Assembly: GCA_031315915.1 (NCBI GenBank)
Contig: JALDRK010000004.1
Location: 80,215-144,214 of the forward strand
Direction: 5' to 3'
Source: Nitrospirales bacterium
GTDB taxonomy: Bacteria; Nitrospirota; Nitrospiria; Nitrospirales; UBA8639
DNA length: 64,000 nt
In this document: positions 8,855-18,070 of the stretch, piece by piece
Position numbering within the stretch: the first letter of the stretch is position 1
Layout of the letters: every line of letters starts with the position of its first letter
Position numbers and translations under genes: made by a program
The notes under the pieces: model-generated
Told to the model about the DNA's origin: nothing
The model's input: the letters and a program-made list of their open reading frames with translations, nothing else
The model's database searches: none

Positions 8855-9805
8855 GTGAAAACACTGACAACGCCTTCATCTGAGCTTGTTTACAATTCAG
8901 AGGATTTCAAACAGTTTATGCCCTCGAACTTTTCCTCCATGTTGGAACGATCATCGGCCCTCATCCGTCGAATATTACAAGACATGGGTCAATGGGCCGA
9001 CAACACGGCTCATGAAAAACTCCTCCTCCGCCTGTCCTTCGATCTTCTGGAACGATTCATCCAATATTGCCCGTCTCAACTTCCGGGTCGCCCACCGTTG
9101 TTATTGGACGGTTTTATTTCCGAATATTTCGGCAAACCCCAGGAACAGGAAATTGGGAGGTCAACGGCATCCAACCCCATCCTTCATCGTTTTTTGGACG
9201 GCCTCCTCAAACGAGCCGTGTTAAGCCGGGACGCGTTAGTCTGTCTGTTTTACCATTTTTATGGGATGAAACCGGTGGAAGTCGGCTTTTTATTGGGATT
9301 GGAAGAAGGCCAGACCCAACGCATCTACAAGAACTTCGCCCGCTGGCGCCAGGCCGGCTGGCATCAGTCCACGAAAGAAGCCGGATTGACTTCTGAAGAC
9401 CTTCATGCGTTAACGGACGCTCACACTTCTAATCCATCCCGTTTCCATGAGGAGGTGGGGCAGCAATTAGATTCTCTCCTGTCGTTCTATCGAAAAAGCG
9501 ATCCTCCCTATTATCCATGTTTGTCGATCAATAAATGGCAGGACATGTTTAGTGAAGGATACGGATTCGATTATCGAATGTGGCATCTTCCCTTATGTCT
9601 GTCCTGCATGCGATCCGTCCGAGACTTGGGAGATTCATTTCTCCTTAACCCTCAGATCCAACTGAATCTTCAAATATTTCCTCATTCCTTGAAAGACGAC
9701 GAATCAGCCAGTCCATGCACCACTATTCATGATCGACGAACTGAAAGAAGAAGACAGGCATCTCATACAAAGGTCCGATTAGCCCATTCTTCTATGGCGT
9801 GTTAA
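8855..9805 (+). CDS. Sigma-70 region-4-like helix-turn-helix protein
   Basis: 316 residues from the GTG at 8855, chosen because GAGGAGAAG sits directly upstream of it. The ATG at 8840 overlaps that ribosome-binding site. Residues about 127-165 (LVCLFYHFYGMKPVEV, then GFLLGLEEGQTQRIYKNFAR) have the spacing of a sigma region-4 helix-turn-helix: a 'does not stop until it has read' helix, a turn at GLEEGQT and a recognition helix. The N-terminal half is helical without a clear region 2. The C-terminal third has cysteines (YYPCLS, LPLCLSCM) that could bind metal. It may be a dedicated transcription factor or a degenerate sigma factor. It is a candidate, by type only, for the factor that reads the shared promoter motif in this window. 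Confidence 0.7.
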   Translation: MKTLTTPSSELVYNSEDFKQFMPSNFSSMLERSSALIRRILQDMGQWADNTAHEKLLLRLSFDLLERFIQYCPSQLPGRPPLLLDGFISEYFGKPQEQEIGRSTASNPILHRFLDGLLKRAVLSRDALVCLFYHFYGMKPVEVGFLLGLEEGQTQRIYKNFARWRQAGWHQSTKEAGLTSEDLHALTDAHTSNPSRFHEEVGQQLDSLLSFYRKSDPPYYPCLSINKWQDMFSEGYGFDYRMWHLPLCLSCMRSVRDLGDSFLLNPQIQLNLQIFPHSLKDDESASPCTTIHDRRTERRRQASHTKVRLAHSSMAC

Positions 9806-9928
9806 GTCACCTTCGCCCTCGAGAGTGACTGGAGCCTTCGAAAATCGGCCTTTACACGTGAGACAGAAAGACGAGCACAGGCAACCCTGCTTCATGGCTC
9901 GGCAACTCAGCCACATTCATAACCGAAA

Positions 9929-10366
9929 CTAGCCGGATCTGTCTTTCCGTTCTTCAATCATCGCATTAAAAGTTGACGTGCATTTGCGGCCTCCATCGAC
10001 TTGCGGAATCAAATTCTGAAAGGCTTCATGGAGAAGATGGCGGTCAAGAGGCTTGTTCAGCGTATAGGGTACTCCCAGCATGCGGGCAAATTGCTCTACG
10101 TTATAACTGTCATGCTTGGAGGGAGAAAATGTGCCAATGACAGGAGGATGTCGCTCCTGAGAGGTAACTTCATTGATGAAAGCCAATGCACTTTTTTCCG
10201 GATGAAACAGATCCACCACGATGAGATCGATGCTCTGCGACTGGTAGATTTGCCTTCCTTCAAAAAGTTTTGTGGCGACGATACAGTGGAGTCCCCATTG
10301 CTCACAAAGAACTTCAACGGTTCGGCGTACATTAGAATCACGGTCAATGAGAAGTACGACAGGCAT
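9929..10366 (-). CDS. Single-domain response regulator
   Basis: 145 residues from ATG at 10366 (MPVVLLIDRD). The longer frame to 10531 would run into the upstream gene. It has the receiver signature: acidic pair D8/D10, phospho-acceptor D52 (LIVVDLFHPEKS), a threonine in GTFSPSKHD and the conserved lysine in TLNKPLD. No output domain follows, only a short tail (about residues 123-145). It would pass phosphate within a relay or act by protein contact, perhaps with the large hybrid kinase at 1640-5983. No kinase lies next to it. Confidence 0.8.
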   Translation of the reverse strand: MPVVLLIDRDSNVRRTVEVLCEQWGLHCIVATKLFEGRQIYQSQSIDLIVVDLFHPEKSALAFINEVTSQERHPPVIGTFSPSKHDSYNVEQFARMLGVPYTLNKPLDRHLLHEAFQNLIPQVDGGRKCTSTFNAMIEERKDRSG

Positions 10367-10445
10367 CAGATGCGCCCAATGAGCCTGGGAGCATGCCAGG
10401 ATACTGGAGCCATGACGAAGGAAAAAATTCACTCTACTTTGCATC

Positions 10446-10835
10446 TTACAGCGGTTGATTGACCAAAAGGGTCCTGTGATGCATGCGTTGATTTTCCTTC
10501 GTTTCCTTGTATAACTCCGGTCCGACATCACTGTGCCCAGGGTTTACCCCTCCCCAAGGCTGAAACGAGTATGTGAACATGACACCGTGAAAGCCTACAG
10601 GCGGCAGGGATATTTTCTCGATGGAATCCTCAGTAATCCGTCTCGGAAAATGAGGAGGGTCCTGGCTTGCATTGGTTATGATGTCTAAGGCCACGAGCAC
10701 AATCACCCCCACCAGCGAAAAAATGGTGCCGAATAGCGACAGGGATGAGTGCTTCCAAAAGCATCCATGCTGAAGTATTCCTGAATTCATTTCTCCTGTC
10801 TTCGGTCTATTCAGCATATGATTATTTATTCCCAT
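10446..10835 (-). CDS. Small single-span membrane protein
   Basis: 129 residues if the first ATG is used. ATGs at 10817 and 10790 are alternatives, and the 10790 one has AGGAGA very close to it. One clear membrane helix is visible, FGTIFSLVGVIVLVALDII, followed by a polar tail rich in proline, histidine and glycine that ends in NQPL. It lies upstream of the receiver gene on the same strand with an 80-base gap. No family was recognised. Its reality rests on the membrane helix and on the lack of a better frame. Confidence 0.45.
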   Translation of the reverse strand: MGINNHMLNRPKTGEMNSGILQHGCFWKHSSLSLFGTIFSLVGVIVLVALDIITNASQDPPHFPRRITEDSIEKISLPPVGFHGVMFTYSFQPWGGVNPGHSDVGPELYKETKENQRMHHRTLLVNQPL

Positions 10836-11129
10836 ACCGGGCCTCTATCTGAAATGGCCTTCGTTTAAGAATAATCGTTCCACGTCGGACATTCCGAATA
10901 ATGCGATTATTCGCCGAGGGAAACCTTTTTCATGGCAAGAAACCTTCAACGGTGCATCGTACATTGTACATTCAGGAGTCCGGCCCATTCATACTCAGTA
11001 ATATGCCAGACACATTACCGTCTTTTGCTCTCCTCGTGTGTCACACAGAGGATTGGCTTTTTGAGTCCAAGCGCCAAAGTCCAGATACTGTTTTCCGAAC
11101 GAGATCCCTTACAAGCACCACCCGGATTG

Positions 11130-11210
11130 TTAAAATCCTATGATCCCAAACAGCCACAAAACCAAAATTAAACTTAACGGAACGCCTAAGAGCCATAAAA
11201 GAAGTGGCAT
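11130..11210 (-). CDS. 26-residue hydrophobic membrane peptide
   Basis: Very short frame reading MPLLLWLLGVPLSLILVLWL followed by FGIIGF. It is preceded at 11211-11220 by AGGAGGACAT, an excellent ribosome-binding site at good spacing. Nearly every residue is hydrophobic and would form one membrane helix with a Pro-Leu-Ser kink. Small peptides of this type are common and often stress-induced in proteobacteria-like genomes, and their function is generally unknown. Similar tiny genes with strong sites occur at 42154 and 49323. It could be a chance frame, but the site quality argues for translation. Confidence 0.55.
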   Translation of the reverse strand: MPLLLWLLGVPLSLILVLWLFGIIGF

Positions 11211-11683
11211 ATGTCCTCCTTTGTCATCAGACATGAATCTTCATAAACGATTGCTTGAATTCCAGTCGGCTTTTTACCCATATCAACCATTAACTGAACG
11301 TGACCTTTCCACCGAATCCACCTTAGCGCTCTTGATGCCGTACTGTGAACGGACAAATTTTCAGCAGCCATGTCGAAATCATCTAACGTCAGGTCAATGT
11401 GCCGTGACCTCTCTTCCCATTTCAGGACCTATGAAGGTGCTTACACCATCCAATTGGCTGTTTGTGGGGAAAAGAACAGAGAAAACAAAAAACCTGAATC
11501 CTATCTTTAATCTCTGCCTCAATCCGAACAGGGCATATCTCTGCCCAGGAATTGAAAATTCCTCTATCCCACGCATGAAAAGATATGATGGCTAATGCGA
11601 TTAGGCAGTCGGATGACACCCGATGGTCGTTGAACAGAAAGCCAAATAGGGATCCTGGAGCACGCCGGCAACGCCATCACACA
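11211..11683. other. Gene-free stretch
   Basis: About 470 bases. Open frames exist on both strands, but none has a start site with protein-like composition. Probably carries the promoter of the 26-residue peptide. Nothing else was seen. Confidence 0.4.
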
Positions 11684-11977
11684 TTACAACCCCTCGGGTT
11701 GATTCTGCTCCACATGTAAACGGAGGCGATTTTGAATGGTGTGCCGCGGATCCCGCGTATAATGATAGGGATCTTCGTCAACAGTCACAATCCTCAAGGG
11801 AACCGTGATCCGTTCTTTTAAGTGAGGAAAGGTTTCCTGGAATGTCAGATGGACGACATTCTCCGTACAGCCCTCTACCAGAGCGTTTAATCCTTGCACA
11901 TCCGTAAAATCTACCGTGATTCGTTCATTCGGATTCACCCAGGGTCTGATCAATTCCGCTTTTTCCTGATTGGTCAT
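11684..11977 (-). CDS. Conserved-looking hypothetical protein
   Basis: 97 residues with a strong GGGAGGAACAC ribosome-binding site before the ATG. It is soluble and acidic, with alternating hydrophobic strands (ITVDFTDVQGLNALV; VVHLTFQETFPHLKERITVP; LRIVTVDEDPYHYTRD). The all-beta look and lack of cysteines suggest a small beta-sandwich or barrel. No motif was recognised. It is followed after 50 bases upstream-to-downstream order by the DUF1328 gene on the same strand, so the two could share a transcript. Confidence 0.6.
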   Translation of the reverse strand: MTNQEKAELIRPWVNPNERITVDFTDVQGLNALVEGCTENVVHLTFQETFPHLKERITVPLRIVTVDEDPYHYTRDPRHTIQNRLRLHVEQNQPEGL

Positions 11978-12028
11978 GTGTTCCTCCCGCCTTTGCCTTA
12001 GGCTTTCGAGCCACCTTTTTCAAAATTT

Positions 12029-12208
12029 TCACGTGATTTTTTTATACACCACTATGCCGATGAAGAGAAGCAAACCGCATAAACCCAAAAAAAGATAGAA
12101 CAAAATTTTCGCAATCTCGGCCGCTCCTTCAGCCACACCCGTAAAACCGAACACTGCGGCAATCAGAGCAATGACCAGAAAAATAGCGGACCATTTCAGG
12201 AAAATCAT
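12029..12208 (-). CDS. DUF1328 (YtjA family) small membrane protein
   Basis: 59 residues from the ATG at 12208. The longer frame adds unrelated sequence. It has two membrane helices: one with the family hallmark [20 protein letters not shown], then [21 protein letters not shown]1328 proteins are tiny inner-membrane proteins of unknown role, often found with CsbD, PRC-barrel and other general-stress genes, which fits this window. A second copy lies at 58138-58302. Confidence 0.88.
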   Translation of the reverse strand: MIFLKWSAIFLVIALIAAVFGFTGVAEGAAEIAKILFYLFLGLCGLLLFIGIVVYKKIT

Positions 12209-12341
12209 AGAGGCCTCTTGTTTGTCGGCCGTCCCGTTTGACGACCCTGATGATGCCTTCTGATCGGCGTGAAAGCATTGAGTGGCGAAACCGTTGCCGA
12301 CCATCGTTCAACCGTTCGGAAATATTCAGCCGATCCTGTGG

Positions 12342-12581
12342 CTACCAATATTTCGTGAATGCCGTTCCTTCTTCATTAAATGTTTTTATGGGATGATCCG
12401 ATGGGTCGGGAGGATCTCCGATGGGTGGAGCATCCTTGTTTCGCTTTTTGCCAGGCACTGGAGGATCCTCGATCGGTGCAGGCAGAGGATCCCGATTCGG
12501 TGGATGGATAGGTGGTTTTTTCTTTCCCGGCTCCGGAGAAGTTTCCATCAGAGAGGGAAAGGGTTGAGCAACCGTTCTCAT
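12342..12581 (-). CDS. Short proline-rich protein
   Basis: 79 residues from the ATG at 12581, seven bases after GGAGG. Residues 12-60 are a run of Pro-Asp/Lys phrases (PPNRDP, EDPPVPGKK, GDPPDPSDHP), so the protein is probably disordered. No signal peptide or domain is seen. It resembles in style the proline/aspartate-rich secreted protein at 28121-28513, but I see no direct similarity. A longer plus-strand frame over the same bases has no ribosome-binding site and is less likely. Confidence 0.5.
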   Translation of the reverse strand: MRTVAQPFPSLMETSPEPGKKKPPIHPPNRDPLPAPIEDPPVPGKKRNKDAPPIGDPPDPSDHPIKTFNEEGTAFTKYW

Positions 12582-12910
12582 CAAGGTCCTCCAAAATCGA
12601 TTATGAGATCCGCATCTGCCCCAACCATGCACATCACACCGTCGTCCTTAAATCATCCGTCTTTAAATCATCCCTCGTTCGCAGGTGTTGAACGTCATCC
12701 TTACCCACAGCCTGAAGGACTCCTGACTTGGTCGGCTGCTTACACATTTCCAGACCACGTCTCATCGAAATATGTTTTATTGTGCCTATGGGAAACCCAC
12801 CTCAAAAAGAGACAAGTTTCCATTCAGGGGGAACTCTTTTATCCATATGAGTCAAGATCCTACTCTGCTAGAGATAAGGAGAATGAATATGCAGTACAGG
12901 TAAGTTGAGT
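12582..12910. other. Intergenic region before the permease gene
   Basis: About 330 bases. A short direct repeat TTAAATCATCC occurs twice near 12647-12670. Otherwise it presumably holds the promoter of the AI-2E-family permease. No gene was recognised. Confidence 0.35.
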
Positions 12911-14098
12911 ATGCCCCCGACCACCACCCCATCGCCAAGATCTCAATTTCCCGCTGATAGACATTTATGGGAAATTGTCCCCTGCCGCGATCTTTTCATA
13001 TTGATCGTCGCCGGATGTGTGATCGGGGTGTGCTTTCTCTTACAAGCCATTCTCATTCCCGTTTTTATCGGATTGGGCCTGGCTTACCTAATCAATCCAG
13101 CCCTGAATTACGTCGAGAACACATGGAAGCTGCCCCGATGGGCGGCTGTGACCTTCATGGCCATTGTCATCGGTGTCCCCCTGGCAGGACTGGGCATCTG
13201 GATCGCTCCGGTTCTCATCGAACAAACTCAAGAATTTGTCAACAACATTCCATCGTATGTATCGGTCCTGGCTCATCGACACGGTGTCGAATTGAAAGAA
13301 TTTTCTCGCAGCTTTCAGGAATTTTCCGCCAACCTTCAACAGGACCCTCTTAGCACGATCAAAACGGTTCTTGCCGGAACGGGCCAGGTCCTGCATATCA
13401 CAAATCTCATCGTTGGGACCTTGTGGAGTTTTCTGTTTTCGTTTTCTCTGATCGTGATCTATTTTTTCTTTTTTGCGTGGAGTTTTCCTGCTCTCCAACG
13501 GTCATGCTGGAGGATGATAGAAGCCATCGGAGATCCCCGGTGGCCGGCCTTGCTCACCAAAATGAATCAGGCCATTGGAGATTTTTTTAGGGGTCGCCTG
13601 CTGATTGCTCTTCTCATGGGCGGGATGTTTGGGATCGGCTGGTGGTGGGTAGACGTTCCCTATTGGGGACTCCTGGGAATCGGAGCCGGTCTGTTGAGTC
13701 TCATACCCTATGCCGCAACCGCCAGCTGGCCGCTCGCCATTCTTCTGAAATATTTAGACCTGTCCGTAGGGGCTCAGACTGTGGATCACTTCTGGATGGA
13801 TGTGGTTGTGTGGCCAAGTGTCGTGTATCTGATCGTCCAGGTATTCGAAGGATGGGTGCTTACCCCATGGGTTCAAAGTCAGTCCTCCGATCTGAGTGCC
13901 GCCACCGTATTATTGGCGGTTCTGATTGGTGGAGCACTGGGAGGTGTTCTGGGACTCATTTTGGCAATTCCCTTAACGTCCTGCATGAAAATCATGGCTC
14001 ATGAGTTCATTGTTCCGCGATTCACCGCTTGGAAGAATACGGATCGTTCTCTCATCGTGTCGGCGACGACTCACAAACATCTTGGCGAGGAACCCTGA
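12911..14098 (+). CDS. AI-2E family (PerM/YhhT-type) membrane transporter
   Basis: 395 residues. The ATG at 12911 is taken as start; a TTG two codons earlier is possible and no strong ribosome-binding site is seen. The layout is that of the AI-2E transporter family. Two N-terminal helices (about 25-70) are followed by a third helix, a long soluble insert (about 105-165, EFVNNIPSYVSVLAHRHGVE onward), and then five more helices. Family-typical GLLGIGAGLLSLIPYAAT and the C-terminal GGALGGVLGLILAIPLTS are present. Members export autoinducer-like molecules or act in sodium/proton antiport and stress tolerance; substrate cannot be told. Downstream is an MgtC-family gene on the same strand after about 100 bases. 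A paralogue is at 59341-60519. Confidence 0.9.
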   Translation: MPPTTTPSPRSQFPADRHLWEIVPCRDLFILIVAGCVIGVCFLLQAILIPVFIGLGLAYLINPALNYVENTWKLPRWAAVTFMAIVIGVPLAGLGIWIAPVLIEQTQEFVNNIPSYVSVLAHRHGVELKEFSRSFQEFSANLQQDPLSTIKTVLAGTGQVLHITNLIVGTLWSFLFSFSLIVIYFFFFAWSFPALQRSCWRMIEAIGDPRWPALLTKMNQAIGDFFRGRLLIALLMGGMFGIGWWWVDVPYWGLLGIGAGLLSLIPYAATASWPLAILLKYLDLSVGAQTVDHFWMDVVVWPSVVYLIVQVFEGWVLTPWVQSQSSDLSAATVLLAVLIGGALGGVLGLILAIPLTSCMKIMAHEFIVPRFTAWKNTDRSLIVSATTHKHLGEEP

Positions 14099-14200
14099 AT
14101 GCATGATCTAAGCGACCGGGTCAACCCATATACGATTCGGCTCCACGCACTATCCGCCGGAAATGAAAATCTTTTCAAGTGATGATGGAGGACATTGATA

Positions 14201-14662
14201 ATGGGCGAGATTGGCCTTGATCTGAATTGGCCTCAAATCTGGAATCATTTCTATCACTTGGTGATTGCCTTTGTTCTGGCGATCCCTCTGGGTTGGGACC
14301 GTGAGCAACGGTCTCACAGCGCGGGACTTCGAACCTTCCCTCTTGTGGCCTTGGGCTCTTGTGCCTATATGCTGACCGGCATTCATGTTCTGAACACTAC
14401 CGACGCGGAAGCGCGGGTCGTCTACGGCATTTTGACCGGAATCGGTTTTATAGGCGGAGGAGCCATATTAAAAGAGGGCGGGAATGTCGCCGGAACGGCT
14501 ACGGCGGCCAGTATTTGGAACACCGGAGCGATCGGACTCGCGGTGGCCTATGATCGATATGAAATCGCCCTTGTGTTGAGTCTCTTAAATTTCTTGACGT
14601 TTCGCGTGATGCGGAGATTGAAAAAAAGAACGGATGTCCACGATCAACCGAAAGATATGTAG
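14201..14662 (+). CDS. MgtC/SapB family membrane protein
   Basis: 153 residues from the ATG at 14201, with GGAGG nine bases before it; a TTG at 14195 is less likely. Four predicted helices carry the family motifs: IPLGWDREQRSHSAGLRTFPLVALGS near residues 29-54 (the G-x-x-R-E-x...AGLRT block) and GILTGIGFIGGGAILKEGG...GTATAASIW around 85-115. MgtC-like proteins act in growth at low magnesium and modulate the F1Fo ATPase in pathogens; in free-living bacteria they are linked to Mg2+ or osmotic homeostasis. It follows the permease gene and converges with the glucose-6-phosphate dehydrogenase gene. Confidence 0.92.
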   Translation: MGEIGLDLNWPQIWNHFYHLVIAFVLAIPLGWDREQRSHSAGLRTFPLVALGSCAYMLTGIHVLNTTDAEARVVYGILTGIGFIGGGAILKEGGNVAGTATAASIWNTGAIGLAVAYDRYEIALVLSLLNFLTFRVMRRLKKRTDVHDQPKDM

Positions 14663-14729
14663 CGGGCAGCGCAGAAAAAGGAAACGGTGAGACCTCATGA
14701 TTGGGAAAGAATCTCTCGTCTGATGCCGG

Positions 14730-16136
14730 TTATGTGGGCATGCCGTGATAGGCCTTTATAGGTCCTTTTGTCGCACGCGGGCCATTGGAACCGGCCCGGT
14801 AGTGTTGCAACGGAACCCATCCTTCTTGCCATCCATCGACAATCGGTTGTACGACTTTCCACATCTCTTCCGCCTCGTCATTCCGAATAAACCGCGTCGG
14901 ATTTCCGGACAGCACTTCAAGAAATAACCGCGCATACGGGGGAAGGTCGGAAGGTGGCATGGAACCATTCAATGCCAGCGGTATGGTATGACCTCCCCCC
15001 TGGCCTTTTCGGGGAGAGAATTCCAGATCGATCGTCTCGTTCTCGAGATTGAACCGGAGGAGATTGGGCGGTTCAGCCAATTCCGGGGTCAATATCCCGA
15101 GAGGGGTTTTTTGAAATAAAATACGAATTTCCTTTGTATCCTTCTCCATTGCCTTTCCCGACTGCAAGACAAACGGCACGTTCTGCCATCGCGCATTATC
15201 AATCCTCAACGTGACACGGGCAAACGTTTCCGTTTCTCGCTCAGGAACGACGCCCTCTTCGCTGACATAATCAGGTATATCTTTTCCGCCTATCGTTCCC
15301 GACCGGTAACGGGCTCGGAGTGTAAATTTTTGAATGTCGGTCATGGACATTTTCCTAATGGACCTCAACAACTCCACTCGTTGGTCCCGGAATGCTCTCT
15401 CCGATTCGAGCGGGGCCGGCTCCATCGTGAGTAACACCATCATCTGCAGTAGATGATTTTGAACCATATCCTTAAGAGCCCCTGCGCGGTCATAATAGGC
15501 GCCCCGCCCCTCCAGTGCGAGAGTTTCATCCCACACGATTTCGACCTTGTTGATATATTGGCGTTGCCAAATACGTTCGAACGGTTGCTTCTCAAAACGC
15601 AGGTTCAGAATGTTTTCAACTGTTGGTTTTCCCAAAAAATGGTCCATACGGAAAATGGACTCTTCAGAAAACCGTTTGTCCAATATCCGGTTTAACGCCT
15701 CGGCTTCTGCATAACTCAATCCAAACGGTTTTTCGAGGATAATCCGAGAAGCCTTGGGAATTTTGACATCCTCCAATGCCGTAAGCACCGAGCCGAATAA
15801 ACAGGGGGGGAGCCCCAAATACATAATACAAGCGCCTAAAGAGTGAGAAAAAATTCGTTTCAGGTGTGCAGGACTTTTGAGATCCTTGACCTGATGATAT
15901 TTCAAGAACGGCAACAGTTCGAGGCGGGAGTCCGGAGGTATGGATGGACGATGCGTTCCTAAGACTTCCGAGACGTACTCCTGAAATTGCGGAGTTGTCC
16001 AGGGACGTCTTCCCACTCCGATAATAGTTAGGCCATTCGGCAACCGTCCATGACTCACCAAATGACTCAAAGCGGGAAACACATACCGCTTGGCCACATC
16101 TCCTGTCGCGCCAAAAATCACCAGATCCGAGATCAT
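14730..16136 (-). CDS. zwf: Glucose-6-phosphate 1-dehydrogenase
   Basis: 468 residues, full length for the family. The N-terminal Rossmann motif is GATGDVAKR (9-17), the substrate/catalytic block is RMDHFLGK (163-170; the proposed catalytic base corresponds to a later His in QNH of GALKDMVQNHLL), and EKPFG is at 135-139. It oxidises glucose 6-phosphate to 6-phosphogluconolactone with NADP+, feeding the oxidative pentose phosphate pathway and NADPH for stress defence. No 6-phosphogluconolactonase or gnd gene is adjacent, so the enzyme stands alone here. The start ATG is preceded by AAAGGGACTC. The active-site phrase differs slightly from the usual RIDHYLGKE (M for I, F for Y, P for E). Confidence 0.95.
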   Translation of the reverse strand: MISDLVIFGATGDVAKRYVFPALSHLVSHGRLPNGLTIIGVGRRPWTTPQFQEYVSEVLGTHRPSIPPDSRLELLPFLKYHQVKDLKSPAHLKRIFSHSLGACIMYLGLPPCLFGSVLTALEDVKIPKASRIILEKPFGLSYAEAEALNRILDKRFSEESIFRMDHFLGKPTVENILNLRFEKQPFERIWQRQYINKVEIVWDETLALEGRGAYYDRAGALKDMVQNHLLQMMVLLTMEPAPLESERAFRDQRVELLRSIRKMSMTDIQKFTLRARYRSGTIGGKDIPDYVSEEGVVPERETETFARVTLRIDNARWQNVPFVLQSGKAMEKDTKEIRILFQKTPLGILTPELAEPPNLLRFNLENETIDLEFSPRKGQGGGHTIPLALNGSMPPSDLPPYARLFLEVLSGNPTRFIRNDEAEEMWKVVQPIVDGWQEGWVPLQHYRAGSNGPRATKGPIKAYHGMPT

Positions 16137-16360
16137 GAGTCCCTTTCAAGGAATTAGGACACTTGAAGCCAACAACCCATCAATCTAACAGGAAAATAGT
16201 GGAGAAGGTCCGAATGACAAAAGAGCATTCTTCTCCGTTTTGGGAGTTATCGGATAGAGACCAATCCAGCCCAAGCAGTCGGTCAGACTGAATGGCACCT
16301 CATCGCTGCTGCTTCATCCTGATTGTTCATATTCCTCCTGAATCAGAAGATCAATATTCC

Positions 16361-17041
16361 TCACCAATAGTGAGGTTTCCCATAATGTCGATACAGATTG
16401 ATCTCGTACACGCGTTCGATGGGTGCGGTTGGGTCGTACTCCGGAGAGTTTTTGATCTGTTCTTGGCTCAAATCCACCACAATCTTTCGCTCGGGCCATT
16501 CAATGGATTTGTTCCACATCGGACTGATCAGAACTTGTTTCCCCGCCAACCATTTTGAGGTATCCACCACGATATACCGCACAATCCAATCAGTATCTTC
16601 CACGAGAAAATTGATGATTTTTCCAATTTCTCCGTCCACAGCCATGAGAGAGAAGTCTTTTAACCCGTTGGCACTGGTGAGGAGGCCGGGGAAAACCGTT
16701 AATTCCTCCTCATCTACCGGGAAATAGGTGGACCATTGATAGTATTGACAAATTTCCCGTTCTTTCTGCCAGGAAAGTGGTTTTTCGATTTCGAATTTTG
16801 GAGCCTGTTCAACCTGAGATTTTTTCACCAAGGCCGGAAAGGAGGCTGTTTCCCACTTGGGGCCAAGAAGGCTCTCCCTGGAAATCAACACATGGCGACC
16901 TTGCAACCAGTTTCCGGTATCGGCCGCCACATAATGAACCTTCCAGGTTTGATCATTGAAATAGAGATCAGCGACAGTCCCAATCGTTCCATCCAATCCC
17001 TCCACGACACAATTCCGAATCTTATTCAAATCCCGCAACAT
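16361..17041 (-). CDS. Cytoplasmic protein with two PRC-barrel domains
   Basis: 226 residues with a GGAGGG ribosome-binding site before the ATG. There are two PRC-barrel units. The first runs from about residue 8 to 75 (VVEGLDGTIGTVADLYFNDQ, WKVHYVAADTGNWLQGRHVLIS); the second runs from about 125 to 190 (AVDGEIGKIINFLVED, WIVRYIVVDTSKWLAGKQVLIS). The middle linker and C-terminus carry tyrosine/histidine-rich tails (EICQYYQW, EINLYRHYGKPHYW). No signal peptide is present. PRC-barrel proteins of this type bind RNA or partner proteins and are typical stress-associated genes. It is one of five PRC-barrel genes in the window. Confidence 0.88.
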   Translation of the reverse strand: MLRDLNKIRNCVVEGLDGTIGTVADLYFNDQTWKVHYVAADTGNWLQGRHVLISRESLLGPKWETASFPALVKKSQVEQAPKFEIEKPLSWQKEREICQYYQWSTYFPVDEEELTVFPGLLTSANGLKDFSLMAVDGEIGKIINFLVEDTDWIVRYIVVDTSKWLAGKQVLISPMWNKSIEWPERKIVVDLSQEQIKNSPEYDPTAPIERVYEINLYRHYGKPHYW

Positions 17042-17237
17042 GTTTTTCCCTCCTGAACTTGTTCGAAAGAAATTTTCGTCGATCTCGGAAAAGCCTTCAA
17101 GAAAGAGCCGACAAGGGCTTGGAGAGGTTGGCTGTCAAGGCTTCACAGCACCGACAACCTGAACCTCTCCACACATCCTTCTCTACCTCTACGATAGACC
17201 GACAGAGACCGACGGGCCGGAAACCCTTGCTCTGGCC

Positions 17238-17570
17238 TTAGCGAGATTTCTTGGAGGAACTCTGGCTGGAGACCTTCCCGCCTTTGCTTTTCTTTTTGAG
17301 GTCTTCCATAGCCTGCGCGGCTTTTCCGTCGCTCGAAGACGCATTGGGATTTTTGGAGTCCACCTCTTCCATCTCGGTCAATTGATCCGCACGTGACCCC
17401 GGACCGCTTCCTGAGGGAAGAGACGTTTCGCCAGAAGGCGTGCTTCGTTGAATGTTTTCCGGGACATTCTTATCCCCTGCATCGCTTTTCATCCCCTGGC
17501 CTGCGAATCCCATGGAACTGGTACCGACCAGAAATAACACCGCCATGATGATTTGACCTCTGTGCATCAT
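17238..17570 (-). CDS. Secreted low-complexity protein
   Basis: 110 residues from the ATG at 17570 (MMHRGQIIM), preceded by GGGAGGTGTTGTT. The longer frame to 17666 adds a second, unlikely N-terminus. Signal peptide about 1-25 (AVLFLVGTSSMGFAG). The mature chain is Ser/Gly/Lys-rich and ends KVSSQSSSKKSR, so it is probably disordered and basic at its end. No domain was recognised. Its make-up recalls the small secreted proteins at 27187 and 28121. Confidence 0.6.
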   Translation of the reverse strand: MMHRGQIIMAVLFLVGTSSMGFAGQGMKSDAGDKNVPENIQRSTPSGETSLPSGSGPGSRADQLTEMEEVDSKNPNASSSDGKAAQAMEDLKKKSKGGKVSSQSSSKKSR

Positions 17571-18070
17571 AACAACACCTCCCTTTAGCAATAATGTGAT
17601 GTCAGTTCCTAGCGAGGAGATTATTTTTAAGCTCGCAAAAGACTTGTAGAGCTCATCAAATAACATCCCCTCATATCTCGGAATCGAACTCTGTTATTGG
17701 TGTAACATGCTCGTGTCAGGGAACCAATGGACAAATGGCCAGAGACCAAATTGCAAATGTCCATCCCTAGTCAAACAAGGGACATACCGACTATGCCCGA
17801 TATCTCTTTTATCTTTCCGTTCAATAATTCTAATCATGGTACGTTTTGCGAGAAGCGCCGGACACGGTGCTGGGGGTTACATGGAACATTACTGGTCAAT
17901 CCATCCCTCCGATCACTCGTTAATGTTTAGCAGGAAAAATCAAAAGGAAATTACGCTGGAAAGTGCTATTGTTTTCACAAAAGCATCCTGATTATGTTAT
18001 ACAAGTCCCACATGCTCCAATTAAGGACCATGACCACAAATGATACGCACCGACTTCAAACTCCTAGGGC
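17571..18070. other. Divergent intergenic region
   Basis: 500 bases between a minus-strand secreted protein gene and the plus-strand protease operon. Open frames here have no ribosome-binding site or coding character. It should contain both promoters. No copy of the CAAGGGTT element was found. Confidence 0.4.

Noticed and set aside
12282..12908. 208-codon plus-strand frame
   Set aside because: No ribosome-binding site, composition not protein-like, and the minus-strand proline-rich frame with GGAGG is better supported.
16330..16350. AGGAGGAAT followed by an ATG on the minus strand after the double PRC-barrel gene
   Set aside because: The frame is only 14 codons and not hydrophobic or otherwise distinctive.
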